A stretch of DNA of 64,000 bases from Flavobacterium frigoritolerans (GCF_025847275.1 NZ_JAOZEV010000003.1:124001-188000); one strand, 5' to 3'. Positions 49,901-58,338 are shown, counted from the first letter of the stretch. The notes: generated from the letters alone by a model not told the origin. Numbers and translations: made by a program.

Positions 49901-52900
49901 CTATGTTCCATGCATTCGAAACTCCAACAGTAGCTGTCAATGCTCCAACACCTATTTCTTTTACACCAAAGAAAACATCTTCGATATCTCCTTGTCCACA
50001 AGTTATCTGAGTAACAGTTTTATCATAATAAGCATCATACACATTAATATTTTGTGCTATACCTAAGATTGATCCCATTTGTACACGAATACCGTCATAA
50101 GCTTTAGGCCCTGAAATATCTGATGGAACAAATGTATATTCAAATGAGTTTTGACCAGATAATAAATTCAATAATGATCCAGATACCGATTGTAAAGTTC
50201 CAATATCAATTGGGTTCCCTAGACCATCACGTTTAGTTCCTATCACTGTAACGCCTTGTCCTAATGCTACCCCGCTATACTCCGCACCTAACTTAACTGT
50301 AACTGGAGTTCCTTTTGCAATAGTTGTAGGCCATTGTAAATTTTGCCATGTAGTTCCAATACCCAAAAGTCCTATGCCAGTTGTTATTGTTGAATATGTT
50401 TTAGGGTTACCATCTGCACCATTAGCTGCATTTGTAACACCTCCGGTAATAATAGTTGACCATTGTTGTGTCGTAGCATATTCTCTTTCTAATAACGGAT
50501 CACAACTAGCAGGATCTATAACAGTAATTGTAATAGTCTGAGTAGCTGTACAAGTTCCGTTACTCGCAATTACTGTATAAGTAAAAACACCAACAGTATT
50601 TAGCGCGCCTGTATTATTTGATGGTATAGGATTTCCTGCTGGATCATACCAAGTTATAGTTCCATTAGACGTTGCAACTAATGCTACTGAATCTCCTTTA
50701 TTAACAACTTGAGAATTTGTTGTTACTGTTAAAGTTGGTAATGGATTAATTGTAACTGTTACTTTTTCTTTCACAGATGGACAATCAACGCCAGCTGTTT
50801 GGGCTTGAATCCAGTAATCACCACCTATAGTGATATTAGTCGCCGCTTGATCTGTAATCGGCGCATTTAAAAAATCATAGAAAGTATATGTTGTATTTCC
50901 TGATGTATCAAAATTTGTGATAGCATCTTTTAAATTCACTTTGGCACAACCAGCTAGAGTTGCTGTAACTGTTAAAGCTGAACCTACAGGATAATTTACT
51001 ACAACTTCTTTTAAAGTTCCGTTTACATTTTCGCAAGTACCTCCATTAAGTACTGAAATATAATATTTATAAGGAGAGTTAGAAGCAATAAGTCCGCTAA
51101 TCGTTAACGCTCCCGTTGTAGCATCTTTTAAGTACGTTACTCCCGCTACTGTTCCTGACACTATTTCTAAACTTTTATTTTGATCTATATAATATTTAAA
51201 TGTTGCTCCCGCTAATGTAGCTGTTGGAGTCAATACAGCAACTCCTGCACAAGAAGCAGTTAAAGGAGTTGTTATTGCAATATCAGCATCTGTAGGTAAT
51301 GGCAACACTGTTACTGTAATAGCCTGACGATTAGTATTCAGACACGGTGTAACTCCACGACTGGCTTCTAAATAAAATATTTTAGTTCCTGTTAATGCTC
51401 CTGTTGCATAAGTATTCGTATTAGTTGCTAAAGCAGTACCTCCAGTTGGTACATCATACCAAGAAAATGTTTGTGTACCTGTAGCCGTAGCCGTTAATGT
51501 AGTAGATTGTCCTTCACAAATTGGAGTTGCTGCTCCATTTATTGTAGCATTTGGATATCTATAAGAAGCTTCATAAATATCTACCCCTGCTAATAAAGTC
51601 GCTAATCCTTCTAACTTAATCTGAACACTTGTAAATGCTCCAGCTGCTACGAAACTCGCTCTAAAACGATTTCCTCCTAAGATCTGAACATTTAAAAGAG
51701 AGCTAATATTAGATTGATCAGAATTAGGTAAACCTGAATTAAAACTTTGCAAACTAATATTAGAAAGAGCACTTATGTCAAGAAGCCCAACAGGAATCCC
51801 TAGTTCAACATCTATAATATCTCCAGCCTGACCTACAGTAGGAAAGCTTAATACTTGTTGCATATAATCACCTAGCAAACCAACAGGTATTGAAAGATGA
51901 GCTGCAGTTGAATTATTACCATCAACAGAATCACCATCATTTGATGAGCCACATAATAAACAATTCGTTGTTCCCCCTCTGGAAGTTACTTGTGAATTAG
52001 CCAATAAACAAGAATTAATAGAATTACTTATAATTACATTAATAACAGCTCTTGTATCACTTATACAACCTGTTGCTGTACTTTTAGCAGTTATATAAAA
52101 GCTTTTATTTACTGTTAAAGATGGTGATGGCGTGTATGAAGTTGTAGCAGACGCTAGTAGATTTCCATTCGTAGGAGCATCATACCAATCATAATCTATG
52201 CCACCCACAGGATTTGAAACCTCCAGAGTAACACTTTGACCACCTTGGATAAAAACATTAGATAATGCTACAGTTGGCACTGCTGGTCGAGGGTTAACAT
52301 TAACTGTAACTTGCGTACGGGTTGCACTCAAACAACTTCCAATCGCAGCCTCTACATGATAACTAGTAGTCGCTGTTAAACTTGGTGTTGTAAATGAAGT
52401 GCCTGTAAATAACGAAGTCCCGCCAGAAGCTGTGCTGTACCACTTATAATCTGTACCCGCAACTGGAGATTGAACCGTTAATGTTGCAGTTTGTCCACTA
52501 CATATATTTACAGGGCTAGCTACCACCGTTGTTGGAGCAACAGGATTATTTACTGTTACAACAACAGGAAATCTCTCGCTATTTACACAACCATTACGAG
52601 TAACTTCAATATAATAAGTAGTATTTGCTGTTAGAACTGGTGTAGTGTAAGCAGTAGTACTACTTAATAGAGTACCTCCAGTTAAAGCATCATACCATTT
52701 AATTGTTTCATCTAAAGATGCACTAGAGGTTAAGGTTGTCCCTTGTCCGTTACAAATTGTCGTATTTCCAGTTATAGTTCTTGCTTTAAATTTATACGAA
52801 GCACCATAAATGTCAAGACTAGTTAATAAAGTAGCTAAACCTCCTAGTCTAATCTCAACACGATCAAAAGCAGAACCTGCTGTAAGACTTGCTTTAAAAC

Positions 52901-54587
52901 GATTGCCTGTTAATAATTGGATATTTAAAAGAGAACTGTTTACAGCTATTCGGTCATTATTATAAGTAGCACCGTTATAAGTCGCTAATGAAATATAACT
53001 TAAGGCGCTTATGTCTAAAAGTCCGGTTGGAATTTCTAAATCAACCGTAATAACATCTCCAGCTTGACCTGGATTATTAAATTGTAACGTTTGCTGAATC
53101 CAACCATTAATCAAACCAACAGGTACAGATAATCTGGCAGCAGTGCTACTACTACCATCAACCGAATTGTTAGGGTTACTTGAAGAACATAACAAACAAA
53201 GTCCATTTTGGTTCGTTTGTTGACTATTGGCATCCAAACAACCTCCTAATGGATTAGCTAAAACAGTAACATTTATCGCAACTCTAGTTGCACTTACACA
53301 TCCTCCTGCTGCACTAACAGCCTCAACATAATAGGTTTTATTTGCAGTTAATATAGGAGTAGTATATGTAGGAGAGTTTGTGAATAACTTAGTTCCTCCC
53401 GTAGCTGCATCATACCAATCAAAAGTAACACTTGGATCCGTTGATGAGGCACTTAAAGTTGCATTTTGACCAGATAGTATCGATACACTTTGTGTTAATA
53501 CTATTGGATCTGCAGGAACCGGATTCGAAGTAACACTAACAGGAGTTCTTGTAGGTGTTTTACAGGCTCCAATAGCTGCTTCTACAAAAAAGTTAGAAAC
53601 TCCAATAGGTACTGTCCTAGTCAAGGTATTACCAGAAGCTATGAAAGCACCTACCGAACTATACCAAGAATAAATTGTCCCTGGTATTGGGTTTATTACC
53701 GATAAAGTAGTCGACCGCGTTGGCCCTGTAGAACAAATTACAGTGCCACTAGTATCTATAGTCGGTAATACTGGGTTTGTAATATTTATAGTTACAGGAA
53801 CTCGTTCATCGCTCTCGCAACCTGCGTTTCTTGAACTACTTACATAATAAGTTTTTGCAACTGTTAAAGCAGGTGTTGTAAAAGTATTCGTATTAGAAAG
53901 TGCTGTAGTCGATGTAGGAGAATCGTACCAAGCAAGTGTAGTACCAGCCGCAGCAGTAGCAGTAAGTGATATCGATTGTCCAGAACATACTGCTTGTGTA
54001 TTTCCTCCAACAATTGTAGGCTTAGCAAATTGCAAACGTACCTCGTATATTCTTAAACTTAAAAATGCATTTAAAAGTCCTCCACTCTGAATTTGTACAC
54101 TATTTGCATCTCCAGGTAATGTATATTTTATAACGCCTATGTTGTTTACTGGATCTAAGATTTGGAGATTTAATATTCCGTTGCTTAACGCTACTTCTGG
54201 CCCAACATTAGCCACTCCATTTTTTGCCTGAATAGTTCCATTTGATAGTACCTCAGCGTCCAAAACTCCATTTCCAGTATTAAAATAAACGACAATTTGG
54301 TCACCCGCTTTAGCCGTTTGGTTAAAATGTAAGGTCTCCTGCGCAAAACAAGCTAAACCTAAAACATTTGATATAGAAGCAAAAGTAGACATGTTTCCAT
54401 CAAATGCATCATCTGGGGTAGTTACACTCATACCTACACATAATAGCCCACCTACACTATTAGTCTGTGAGTCAGGTCTGCAAAAATTTTGTGAGAATGA
54501 GCTCGAAAAGGGAATTAATATCAAAAACAACCACAAATAATTTTGCAGAAATGCCCCCTTTTTTATTGTTAAGAAAAATGTTTTCAT
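43923..54587 (-). CDS. Giant repetitive surface adhesin with gliding-motility-type C-terminus
   Basis: A 3554-residue secreted protein. The signal peptide ends near residue 33. Residues about 35-1690 hold five related modules of about 150 residues (starting near 35, 446, 856, 1360 and 1538), separated by Ig-like domains with the pattern CxGxxxTLTA...WYDxPTGGTxL...YYVxxxxxGC. From 1984 to 3253 there are sixteen repeats, thirteen of them (2069-3095) almost identical at 79 residues each. Then a PKD-like domain, a DUF11-like domain (about 3342-3455) and a C-terminal gliding-motility/CHU_C domain (YNEFTPNNDGANDVFKI ... GWLSIIR), a type IX secretion signal. Exported through type IX with the adjacent SprF-like protein and probably attached to the cell surface. 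Ligand unknown. Confidence 0.93.
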   Translation of the reverse strand: MKTFFLTIKKGAFLQNYLWLFLILIPFSSSFSQNFCRPDSQTNSVGGLLCVGMSVTTPDDAFDGNMSTFASISNVLGLACFAQETLHFNQTAKAGDQIVVYFNTGNGVLDAEVLSNGTIQAKNGVANVGPEVALSNGILNLQILDPVNNIGVIKYTLPGDANSVQIQSGGLLNAFLSLRIYEVRLQFAKPTIVGGNTQAVCSGQSISLTATAAAGTTLAWYDSPTSTTALSNTNTFTTPALTVAKTYYVSSSRNAGCESDERVPVTINITNPVLPTIDTSGTVICSTGPTRSTTLSVINPIPGTIYSWYSSVGAFIASGNTLTRTVPIGVSNFFVEAAIGACKTPTRTPVSVTSNPVPADPIVLTQSVSILSGQNATLSASSTDPSVTFDWYDAATGGTKLFTNSPTYTTPILTANKTYYVEAVSAAGGCVSATRVAINVTVLANPLGGCLDANSQQTNQNGLCLLCSSSNPNNSVDGSSSTAARLSVPVGLINGWIQQTLQFNNPGQAGDVITVDLEIPTGLLDISALSYISLATYNGATYNNDRIAVNSSLLNIQLLTGNRFKASLTAGSAFDRVEIRLGGLATLLTSLDIYGASYKFKARTITGNTTICNGQGTTLTSSASLDETIKWYDALTGGTLLSSTTAYTTPVLTANTTYYIEVTRNGCVNSERFPVVVTVNNPVAPTTVVASPVNICSGQTATLTVQSPVAGTDYKWYSTASGGTSLFTGTSFTTPSLTATTSYHVEAAIGSCLSATRTQVTVNVNPRPAVPTVALSNVFIQGGQSVTLEVSNPVGGIDYDWYDAPTNGNLLASATTSYTPSPSLTVNKSFYITAKSTATGCISDTRAVINVIISNSINSCLLANSQVTSRGGTTNCLLCGSSNDGDSVDGNNSTAAHLSIPVGLLGDYMQQVLSFPTVGQAGDIIDVELGIPVGLLDISALSNISLQSFNSGLPNSDQSNISSLLNVQILGGNRFRASFVAAGAFTSVQIKLEGLATLLAGVDIYEASYRYPNATINGAATPICEGQSTTLTATATGTQTFSWYDVPTGGTALATNTNTYATGALTGTKIFYLEASRGVTPCLNTNRQAITVTVLPLPTDADIAITTPLTASCAGVAVLTPTATLAGATFKYYIDQNKSLEIVSGTVAGVTYLKDATTGALTISGLIASNSPYKYYISVLNGGTCENVNGTLKEVVVNYPVGSALTVTATLAGCAKVNLKDAITNFDTSGNTTYTFYDFLNAPITDQAATNITIGGDYWIQAQTAGVDCPSVKEKVTVTINPLPTLTVTTNSQVVNKGDSVALVATSNGTITWYDPAGNPIPSNNTGALNTVGVFTYTVIASNGTCTATQTITITVIDPASCDPLLEREYATTQQWSTIITGGVTNAANGADGNPKTYSTITTGIGLLGIGTTWQNLQWPTTIAKGTPVTVKLGAEYSGVALGQGVTVIGTKRDGLGNPIDIGTLQSVSGSLLNLLSGQNSFEYTFVPSDISGPKAYDGIRVQMGSILGIAQNINVYDAYYDKTVTQITCGQGDIEDVFFGVKEIGVGALTATVGVSNAWNIADNDVATYATMFSGVGVLAAAQLTATFRTPSMVGDSLRIIISKPGTVLNLNLLTGFNIQLYLGNTAVGAPILNNSSLLTLKLLSGDTMAMTILAPQTQPYDRVTISFGGVVSVLDQLRVHNIDRVTNTKVIGGDDDNNVTVCPGSTITLQVPPANCSTYKWYDSPTGGNFLADGQTYTIPATLAAGTYKYYIQPIRYGCPALARGVVTVIVRPTTPVNIIEDVKINGGTETIICAGDGKVKLEAVLAATPVLTSVVYHWYSFDGTNSNLIVGETASVLNLTGLTAGTYTYYLGVSSDQYCETAPGDRKQITFTILPNSLVTDITVNNDSVCHNTDAVFTPESTLTNPKFFWYFDANKTQPIPNGPGPVIIAGVTYTTSSLGVLTVSGLTALMSPVTYYVAVSSDNTCENKEGELKAATVTISSPATPTTNDDTQDFCLANNPTVASLQVNEPNVVWYDSLISTTPLLASTPLTSQAYYGAISIPIKTNPIEVYCESAVRLVVTVTITDPAKPTTNDDTQDFCLANNPTVANLQVNETGVVWYSSLVSVTPLDPTTVLANGEYYGAILDPVTGCVSSVRLLVTVTVTDPAKPTTNDDTQDFCLANNPTVANLQVNETGVVWYSSLVSVTPLDPTTALANGTYYGAILDPVTGCVSSVRLLVTVTVTDPAKPTTNDDTQDFCLANNPIVANLQVNETGVVWYSSLVSVTPLDPTTALANGTYYGAILDPVTGCVSSVRLLVTVTVTDPAKPTTNDDTQDFCLANNPTVANLQVNETGVVWYSSLVSVTPLDPTTALANGTYYGAILDPVTGCVSSVRLLVTVTVTDPAKPTTNDDTQDFCLANNPTVANLQVNETGVVWYSSLVSVTPLDPTTALANGTYYGAILNPVTGCASSVRLLVTVTVTDPAKPTTNDDTQDFCLANNPTVANLQVNETGVVWYSSLVSVTPLDPTTALANGTYYGAILDPVTGCASSVRLLVTVTVTDPAKPTTNDDTQDFCLANNPTVANLQVNETGVVWYSSLVSVTPLDPTTALANGTYYGAILDPVTGCISSVRLLVTVTVTDPAKPTTNDDTQDFCLANNPTVANLQVNETGVVWYSSLVSVTPLDPTTALANGTYYGAILDPVTGCVSSVRLLVTVTVTDPAKPTTNDDTQDFCLANNPTVANLQVNETGVVWYSSLVSVTPLDPTTALANGTYYGAILDPVTGCVSSVRLLVTVTITDPAKPTTNDDTQDFCLANNPTVANLQVNETGVVWYSSLVSVTPLDPTTALANGTYYGAILDPVTGCVSSVRLLVTVTITDPAKPTTNDDTQDFCLANNPTVANLQVNETGVVWYSSLVSVTPLDPTTALANGTYYGAILDPVTGCVSSVRLLVTVTVTDPAKPTTNDDTQDFCLANNPTVANLQVNETGVVWYSSLVSVTPLDPTTALANGTYYGAILDPVTGCVSSVRLLVTVTVTDPAKPTTNDDTQDFCLANNPTVANLQVNETGVVWYSSLVSVTPLDPTTALANGRYYGAILNPVTGCASSVRLLVTVTVTDPAKPTTNDDTQDFCLVNDSKVSDLQVNETGVVWYTSPTGGTALAPETLLTNGRYYGAILDPITGCESKDRLLVSVTVNDGPKPTTTRATQDFCLTALPRVSDLQVNEIGIVWYNVETGGTPLATGTLLVAGTYYASLKDPITGCESKLRLAIPVTFTGNATATITESKVAPCVFDEITYTTLSGMSNYNWTITGGGAVTSGGTATDNFVTVTWPAIGPASVNVSYTNLCNETNSKLLTLAVATCSDITMSKTVDNPTPNINDKVTFTITVNNVGSGNFIDTIVSEILPTGYDFISAQTTTGTYSNITGAWNIPVLNANESAVLTVVVQVLPTGNYLNVASIVVSNPIDSDTTNNHGEASVSPVCLVVYNEFTPNNDGANDVFKIDCLENYPNNSLNVYNRYGALVYKQNHYNNDWDGIANVSGAINKGDKLPAGTYYYVLDIGADGIVKTGWLSIIR
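44829..45302 (-). repeat. Two diverged units after the adhesin repeat array
   Basis: Units at 45066-45302 and 44829-45065 encode 79-residue repeats that keep the frame and the cysteines but differ at many positions (TSPTGGTALAPETL; NVETGGTPLATGTL). They look like older copies of the unit that was amplified next to them. Confidence 0.85.
45303..48383 (-). repeat. Thirteen tandem 237-bp repeats in the adhesin gene
   Basis: 13 x 237 bp exactly, residues 2069-3095. Each encodes 79 residues starting TDPAKPTTNDDTQDFC and ending RLLVTVTV or VTVTI, with cysteines at repeat positions 16 and 67. Differences are few: Thr/Ile at position 22, Ala/Val at 50, Thr/Glu/Arg at 55, Asp/Asn at 62, Val/Ala/Ile at 68. 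Many differences between copies are silent and shared by neighbours, as expected from recent duplication or gene conversion. Confidence 0.97.
48384..48638 (-). repeat. Diverged first unit of the adhesin repeat array
   Basis: An 85-residue unit (SSPATPTTNDDTQDFC...) related to the 79-residue repeats but with 6 extra residues before its second cysteine and many substitutions. It marks the upstream border of the amplified array. Confidence 0.8.
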
Positions 54588-55836
54588 ATTCCTGAGAGAT
54601 TAATAAAGTGATAAATAAATTCCAATTATGGTAAATAAGCGATATCGTCCATAATCTCATAGCTAAAAAAAAGAGATTATTAAATATAGCTGTACTAACA
54701 AACCATCAGATAAACATTCTAATGCTCTGAAAATAAATTAATTTTAAAGTCTATAAAAATTACTCCGAATTTGTTGCAAACTCAATTCGCGAAGAAGTAT
54801 AAGATTCCCTAATTCGACAAAAAACAAAAGTCAAATAGATCTTAAAAAAAGAAAGTTGCTTGCAATAGTCGTTTAAAGTAGGTTTTAATTTCATAAAAAT
54901 ATTTTTTAGGAGATTAATGTATTTATTTGGAATTCTACTTTCATTATTTTAGTTAGCATAAGGCAATAAAAACCTGTATGTGATGTATTTATATACATCC
55001 ATAAAATAAAAACTAGAAAATTTAATTCGACGATTTTAAGTATTAAGAATAAATCCACACAAATAATTATAAGAAATAAATCCTACAGAAATGTGAAAAT
55101 TAAAATCTATTATAAATTCAATCAAAAATAGATTTGATAACCAATACTTGAGCAGTCGAAATGTGCTTTAGGGGGATTAAAGACTCAATTAATAATACTA
55201 TTATGTATTGTTATAGAATAAATAGCATCGATAATTATTGCTACATTGACCAAACTGATTATTTATCTTAAAAACAAGAAGAGTCAGTTGATTTATAAAA
55301 TTATCAAACAGGGAAAGATCTTTCTTGCTTGTGGAAGCAAAAAATGATATAACATTAATTTTTTGATTGAACGATAATGAAACAAGAAATAAATAAGGGA
55401 AGAATCTATTTCTTCTGAAAAAAGTAATTATATATTCCATAAGCATCCATATTAAATAATAATTGACAAAAACGTACAAAAATTTTTTTATTTAAAGACC
55501 CATTTTAAAAGTCTTCATGCTACTATGTGGTATTATATTATTTTATGACAGAAAAACAAATTAGAATAATAATAAATAATCATTTTTTTTTATATATTGC
55601 TCCACATTTGATATTAGAATACCCTGATTCTATATAAAATAACCTATCTATACTTAATCAGAATTATATCTGAGTTTCGGCGTTATGTGATTTGAGCAAT
55701 GAATTTAAATTTTAAGATATTAACTTAAAATTTAAAGTAATTAGCCTTTTTCAACTATTTAATTGATAGTATTAAAGATTAATTAACAATCGTTCAATGA
55801 TTAATATTTCATAAATGTAAAAATCTTTTTTTGAAT
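54588..55836. other. 1.2-kb AT-rich region without a recognisable gene
   Basis: Between the adhesin start and the S24-like repressor no frame looks coding; the longest, at 55201-55479 on the minus strand (92 codons), is rich in Phe, Tyr, Ile and Asn as expected of AT-rich noise. Two inverted repeats stand out: AAATCTATT (55103-55111) with its complement at 55137-55145, and a perfect 13-base pair at 55704-55736. I see no consensus promoter for the adhesin operon directly upstream of 54587. The region could carry regulatory sites or a small RNA, or be remnant DNA. Confidence 0.6.
55704..55736. promoter_or_regulatory. 13-bp perfect inverted repeat upstream of the repressor gene
   Basis: TTTAAATTTTAAG (55704-55716) and its exact complement CTTAAAATTTAAA (55724-55736) with a 7-base centre, about 100 bases before the repressor ATG. 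It has the size of a dimeric repressor operator, so autoregulation is a possibility. AT-rich composition makes chance palindromes more likely. Confidence 0.4.
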
Positions 55837-56475
55837 ATGCAAGCTAAAAAATCACTAAATGCGAATTTAATCTTAAAAAGGTTAAAAAAGGCTTTACAAA
55901 TAAACACCGACATAGAGCTATCTAAACTATTGGATATCAAACCAAATACTATCTCTACATGGAAAAAAAGAGATACATTAGATTATAGTGCAATAATCTC
56001 AATTTGCAATCTTTACGAAATTGACCTAAATAAAATACTTTCAGAAAAAACCTACAGCGAAAAAACAGATAATATAACCCTTAACAATACCCCTTTAATA
56101 AAAAGAGAGATTCAGTTTGAATATTGTCTTGGAAATGAAGATTTATTAAACAGTTTACCCCAATACCATTTTCCTTTTATTCAAAGCAAAATTTCCAGAG
56201 CATTTGAAATAGTTAGCAACAACATGAAGCCAACTATAAATGCAAATTCATTTGTAGTTTGTGAAATTACAGATATAAAGTCTATTGAAGAGAATGCTAT
56301 TGTAGTAATAATAAGTAAAACTAAAGGACTAATTATTAATAGAGTAATTAATGATAGTCCTCTAGAAAATAATTTTACTTTAAGCAATGATAATGCTTTC
56401 TTCAGAAATACAACTATTGATTCTGAAGATATCAAAGAAATATGGACCGTAAAAAATATACTAATTAGAATATAA
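55837..56475 (+). CDS. CI/LexA-like transcription regulator with inactive S24 domain
   Basis: A 212-residue regulator starting at the ATG at 55837 (a TTG two codons upstream is less likely). The N-terminal helix-turn-helix of the phage CI type is at residues 26-70 (IELSKLLDIKPNTISTWKKRD). The C-terminal half follows the S24/LexA fold, AFEIVSNNMKPTINANSFVVCEI, but the motif GDSM reads SNNM, so the serine nucleophile is Asn129, and the lysine of the VKR motif is Asn168 (IINRV). Self-cleavage is therefore not expected. Such proteins can act as ligand- or partner-controlled repressors. Targets unknown. Isolated gene, convergent with the DUF6495 gene. Confidence 0.8.
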   Translation: MQAKKSLNANLILKRLKKALQINTDIELSKLLDIKPNTISTWKKRDTLDYSAIISICNLYEIDLNKILSEKTYSEKTDNITLNNTPLIKREIQFEYCLGNEDLLNSLPQYHFPFIQSKISRAFEIVSNNMKPTINANSFVVCEITDIKSIEENAIVVIISKTKGLIINRVINDSPLENNFTLSNDNAFFRNTTIDSEDIKEIWTVKNILIRI

Positions 56476-56511
56476 ATCAGTCCTATTTATTCAATAAAGC
56501 AAACGAACAAA

Positions 56512-56985
56512 TTACGACTCAATAATCGTATTTATTTGTTTAAATAATTGCCCATCGCTCAAAAATGCACCTTGTTGAATCAATTCAAAAATAGAAGTAT
56601 TACGGTCATCAGTAAAAACTTTTTTACCAACTTTCATTTCAATAGTTTCAGTAAACATATTATCACTAAGCCATTGCAAACCTTCTTTTGTCAAGAAATC
56701 AGTTTCAGGAACTAATGATTTCAAAACTATCGACTGAACATGTGTATCAAAACATTGAAACAGAAAGATATGATTTTTAGAAAAGTGCTCTAGAAATTCA
56801 GCTCTGGAAAGAACACCTTCCCAAATTAAATCAGAAAACACATCTAGCTCTTGTTCAGCCACCTCAGGCTTGTTTATTTTGATCGAATCCCATTCAGCCT
56901 TGTCTATTGCTTGCGTTCCTAAAAAGCTTGCAAATTCAGCGTTTAATTCATCAAATTGTTCTTTTGTTAATCTTGCGTATTTCAT
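56512..56985 (-). CDS. DUF6495 family protein
   Basis: A 157-residue acidic cytoplasmic protein: MKYARLTKEQFDELNAEFASFLGTQAIDKAEWDSIK at the start and DVFSDLIWEGVLSRAEFLEHFSKNHIFLFQCFD in the middle. It matches, from memory, a small family restricted to flavobacteria and commonly downstream of rplI. No catalytic motif is visible and the role is unknown. It is separated from rplI by a terminator and 143 bases. Confidence 0.7.
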   Translation of the reverse strand: MKYARLTKEQFDELNAEFASFLGTQAIDKAEWDSIKINKPEVAEQELDVFSDLIWEGVLSRAEFLEHFSKNHIFLFQCFDTHVQSIVLKSLVPETDFLTKEGLQWLSDNMFTETIEMKVGKKVFTDDRNTSIFELIQQGAFLSDGQLFKQINTIIES

Positions 56986-56989
56986 TTTT

Positions 56990-57040
56990 TTTTTAGGCTT
57001 TATGCCTTACGCTATAAGCTTTAAGCAAGATGCTTTGTGC
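56990..57040. repeat. GCTTTA/GCTATAAGC simple repeat
   Basis: Imperfect repeats of the form GGCTTTATGCC, TTACGCTATAAGC and TTTAAGC follow one another just upstream of the DUF6495 start. Low-complexity intergenic repeat; no coding potential. Confidence 0.4.
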
Positions 57041-57084
57041 AAATAACTTTAAGTCTAATTAATTATTATTTCTTTTAAACAAAA

Positions 57085-57108
57085 AAATCCCGATTTACAT
57101 CGGGATTT
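57085..57108 (-). terminator. Terminator of the rpsF-rpsR-rplI operon
   Basis: Perfect 10-base inverted repeat AAATCCCGAT / ATCGGGATTT with a 4-base loop, followed on the minus strand by a T run. It lies 20 bases after the rplI stop codon. Confidence 0.92.
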
Positions 57109-57128
57109 CATATTATAAATTAAAACTA

Positions 57129-57569
57129 TTACTTTTCAGCAACAATTTCGTATGGTAATTCAACTACAACATCTCTGTGTAATCTAATGCTTGCAGCATA
57201 TTTACCAGTACGTTTTACGATACCGCTAGTAATAAATTTTCTTTCGATAGAGTTACCAGCTTTTTCCAAAGCTTCAGCAATATCTATGTTAGTGATAGAA
57301 CCAAAAAGTTTCTCTCCACCAGCTTTTGCGAAAATTTTAATTTCAAGTGCTTTCAATGCTTCAGCTATTTTCTTAGCGTCATCAACAATTTTAGCCTCTT
57401 TATGTGCTCTTTGTTTTAGGTTTTCAGCCAATACTTTTTTTGCAGAAGGAGTTGCTAAAGTAGCAAAACCTTGAGGAATTAAAAAGTTACGACCGTAACC
57501 AGCTTTTACAGATACTACGTCATCTTTAAATCCTAGATTCTGTACGTCTTGTTTTAAAATAAGTTCCAT
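57129..57569 (-). CDS. rplI: Ribosomal protein bL9
   Basis: Large-subunit protein bL9, 146 residues. The N-terminal rRNA-binding domain has MELILKQDVQNLGFKDDVVSVKAGYGRNFLIPQGFA, followed by the long connecting helix (ENLKQRAHKEAKIVDDAKKIAEAL) and a C-terminal domain with KLFGSITNIDIAEAL. Third gene of the minus-strand rpsF-rpsR-rplI operon. Confidence 0.97.
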   Translation of the reverse strand: MELILKQDVQNLGFKDDVVSVKAGYGRNFLIPQGFATLATPSAKKVLAENLKQRAHKEAKIVDDAKKIAEALKALEIKIFAKAGGEKLFGSITNIDIAEALEKAGNSIERKFITSGIVKRTGKYAASIRLHRDVVVELPYEIVAEK

Positions 57570-57633
57570 GTTGTTGTCCTTATATTTGAGAAGTTAGGTT
57601 CGTTTAACGGAAACCAACAACTTTAGTTTAATA

Positions 57634-57930
57634 TTATTTTAATAAATCGGCCACGTATGGCATTAAAGCTAAGTGACGAGCTCTCTTAACTGCTACAGAC
57701 ACTTTTCTTTGGTATTTTAATGAAGTTCCAGTTAAACGACGAGGAAGAATTTTTCCTTGCTCATTAACGAATTTCAATAAGAAATCTGCATCTTTATAAT
57801 CGATGTATTTGATTCCTGATTTTTTGAAACGACAATACTTTTTAGTTTTGTTAGTTTCTATGTTTAAAGGCGTTAAATATCTGATATCTCCGTCTTTTTT
57901 TCCTTTTGCTGATTGCTCTATTGTAGACAT
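57634..57930 (-). CDS. rpsR: Ribosomal protein bS18
   Basis: Small-subunit protein bS18, 98 residues, with an N-terminal extension typical of Bacteroidota before the core [64 protein letters not shown]. It binds next to bS6, whose gene is 5 bases upstream. Confidence 0.97.
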
Positions 57931-57935
57931 AATAA

Positions 57936-58277
57936 TTAAGCTTTTGTAGATTTTAATTTTGTTCTTCTTCTCTCAGCCCAAGAAATAGCGTGTTTATCTA
58001 AACTTACAGTTAAGAAACGCATAACTCTCTCGTCACGTCTAAATTCAGTTTCAAAAGCAATTAGAACTTCTCCTGCTACTTTGAACTCAAATAAGTGATA
58101 AAAACCACTTTTTTTGTTTTGGATTTCGTAAGCCATTTTCTTTAGGCCCCAATCCTCTTTTGATACCATTTCAGCTCCTCTACTAGTAAGAAATTCTTCA
58201 AATTTCGTTACTGTTTCCTTCACCTGAACCTCAGATAAAACGGGATTTAAAATGAAAACAGTTTCATAATGATTCAT
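57936..58277 (-). CDS. rpsF: Ribosomal protein bS6
   Basis: Small-subunit protein bS6, 113 residues: [48 protein letters not shown] and [24 protein letters not shown]. First gene of its operon, with a well-matched promoter 32 bases upstream. In many bacteria bS6-bS18 feeds back on its own leader; no conserved leader structure was recognised here. Confidence 0.97.
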   Translation of the reverse strand: MNHYETVFILNPVLSEVQVKETVTKFEEFLTSRGAEMVSKEDWGLKKMAYEIQNKKSGFYHLFEFKVAGEVLIAFETEFRRDERVMRFLTVSLDKHAISWAERRRTKLKSTKA

Positions 58278-58308
58278 AAATCTAATATTTATTTGTTAAA
58301 ATTGGGTG

Positions 58309-58338
58309 CAAAAGTAACCATTTATTTTATATATACAA
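58309..58338 (-). promoter_or_regulatory. rpsF operon promoter
   Basis: On the minus strand TTG (58336-58338), 19-base spacer, TACTTTTG (58309-58316): an exact Bacteroidota promoter. Transcription would start near 58302, giving a leader of about 25 nt. Confidence 0.8.

Noticed and set aside
55201..55479. Minus-strand 92-codon frame as a small membrane protein
   Set aside because: No start context or family resemblance; composition is that of random AT-rich sequence.
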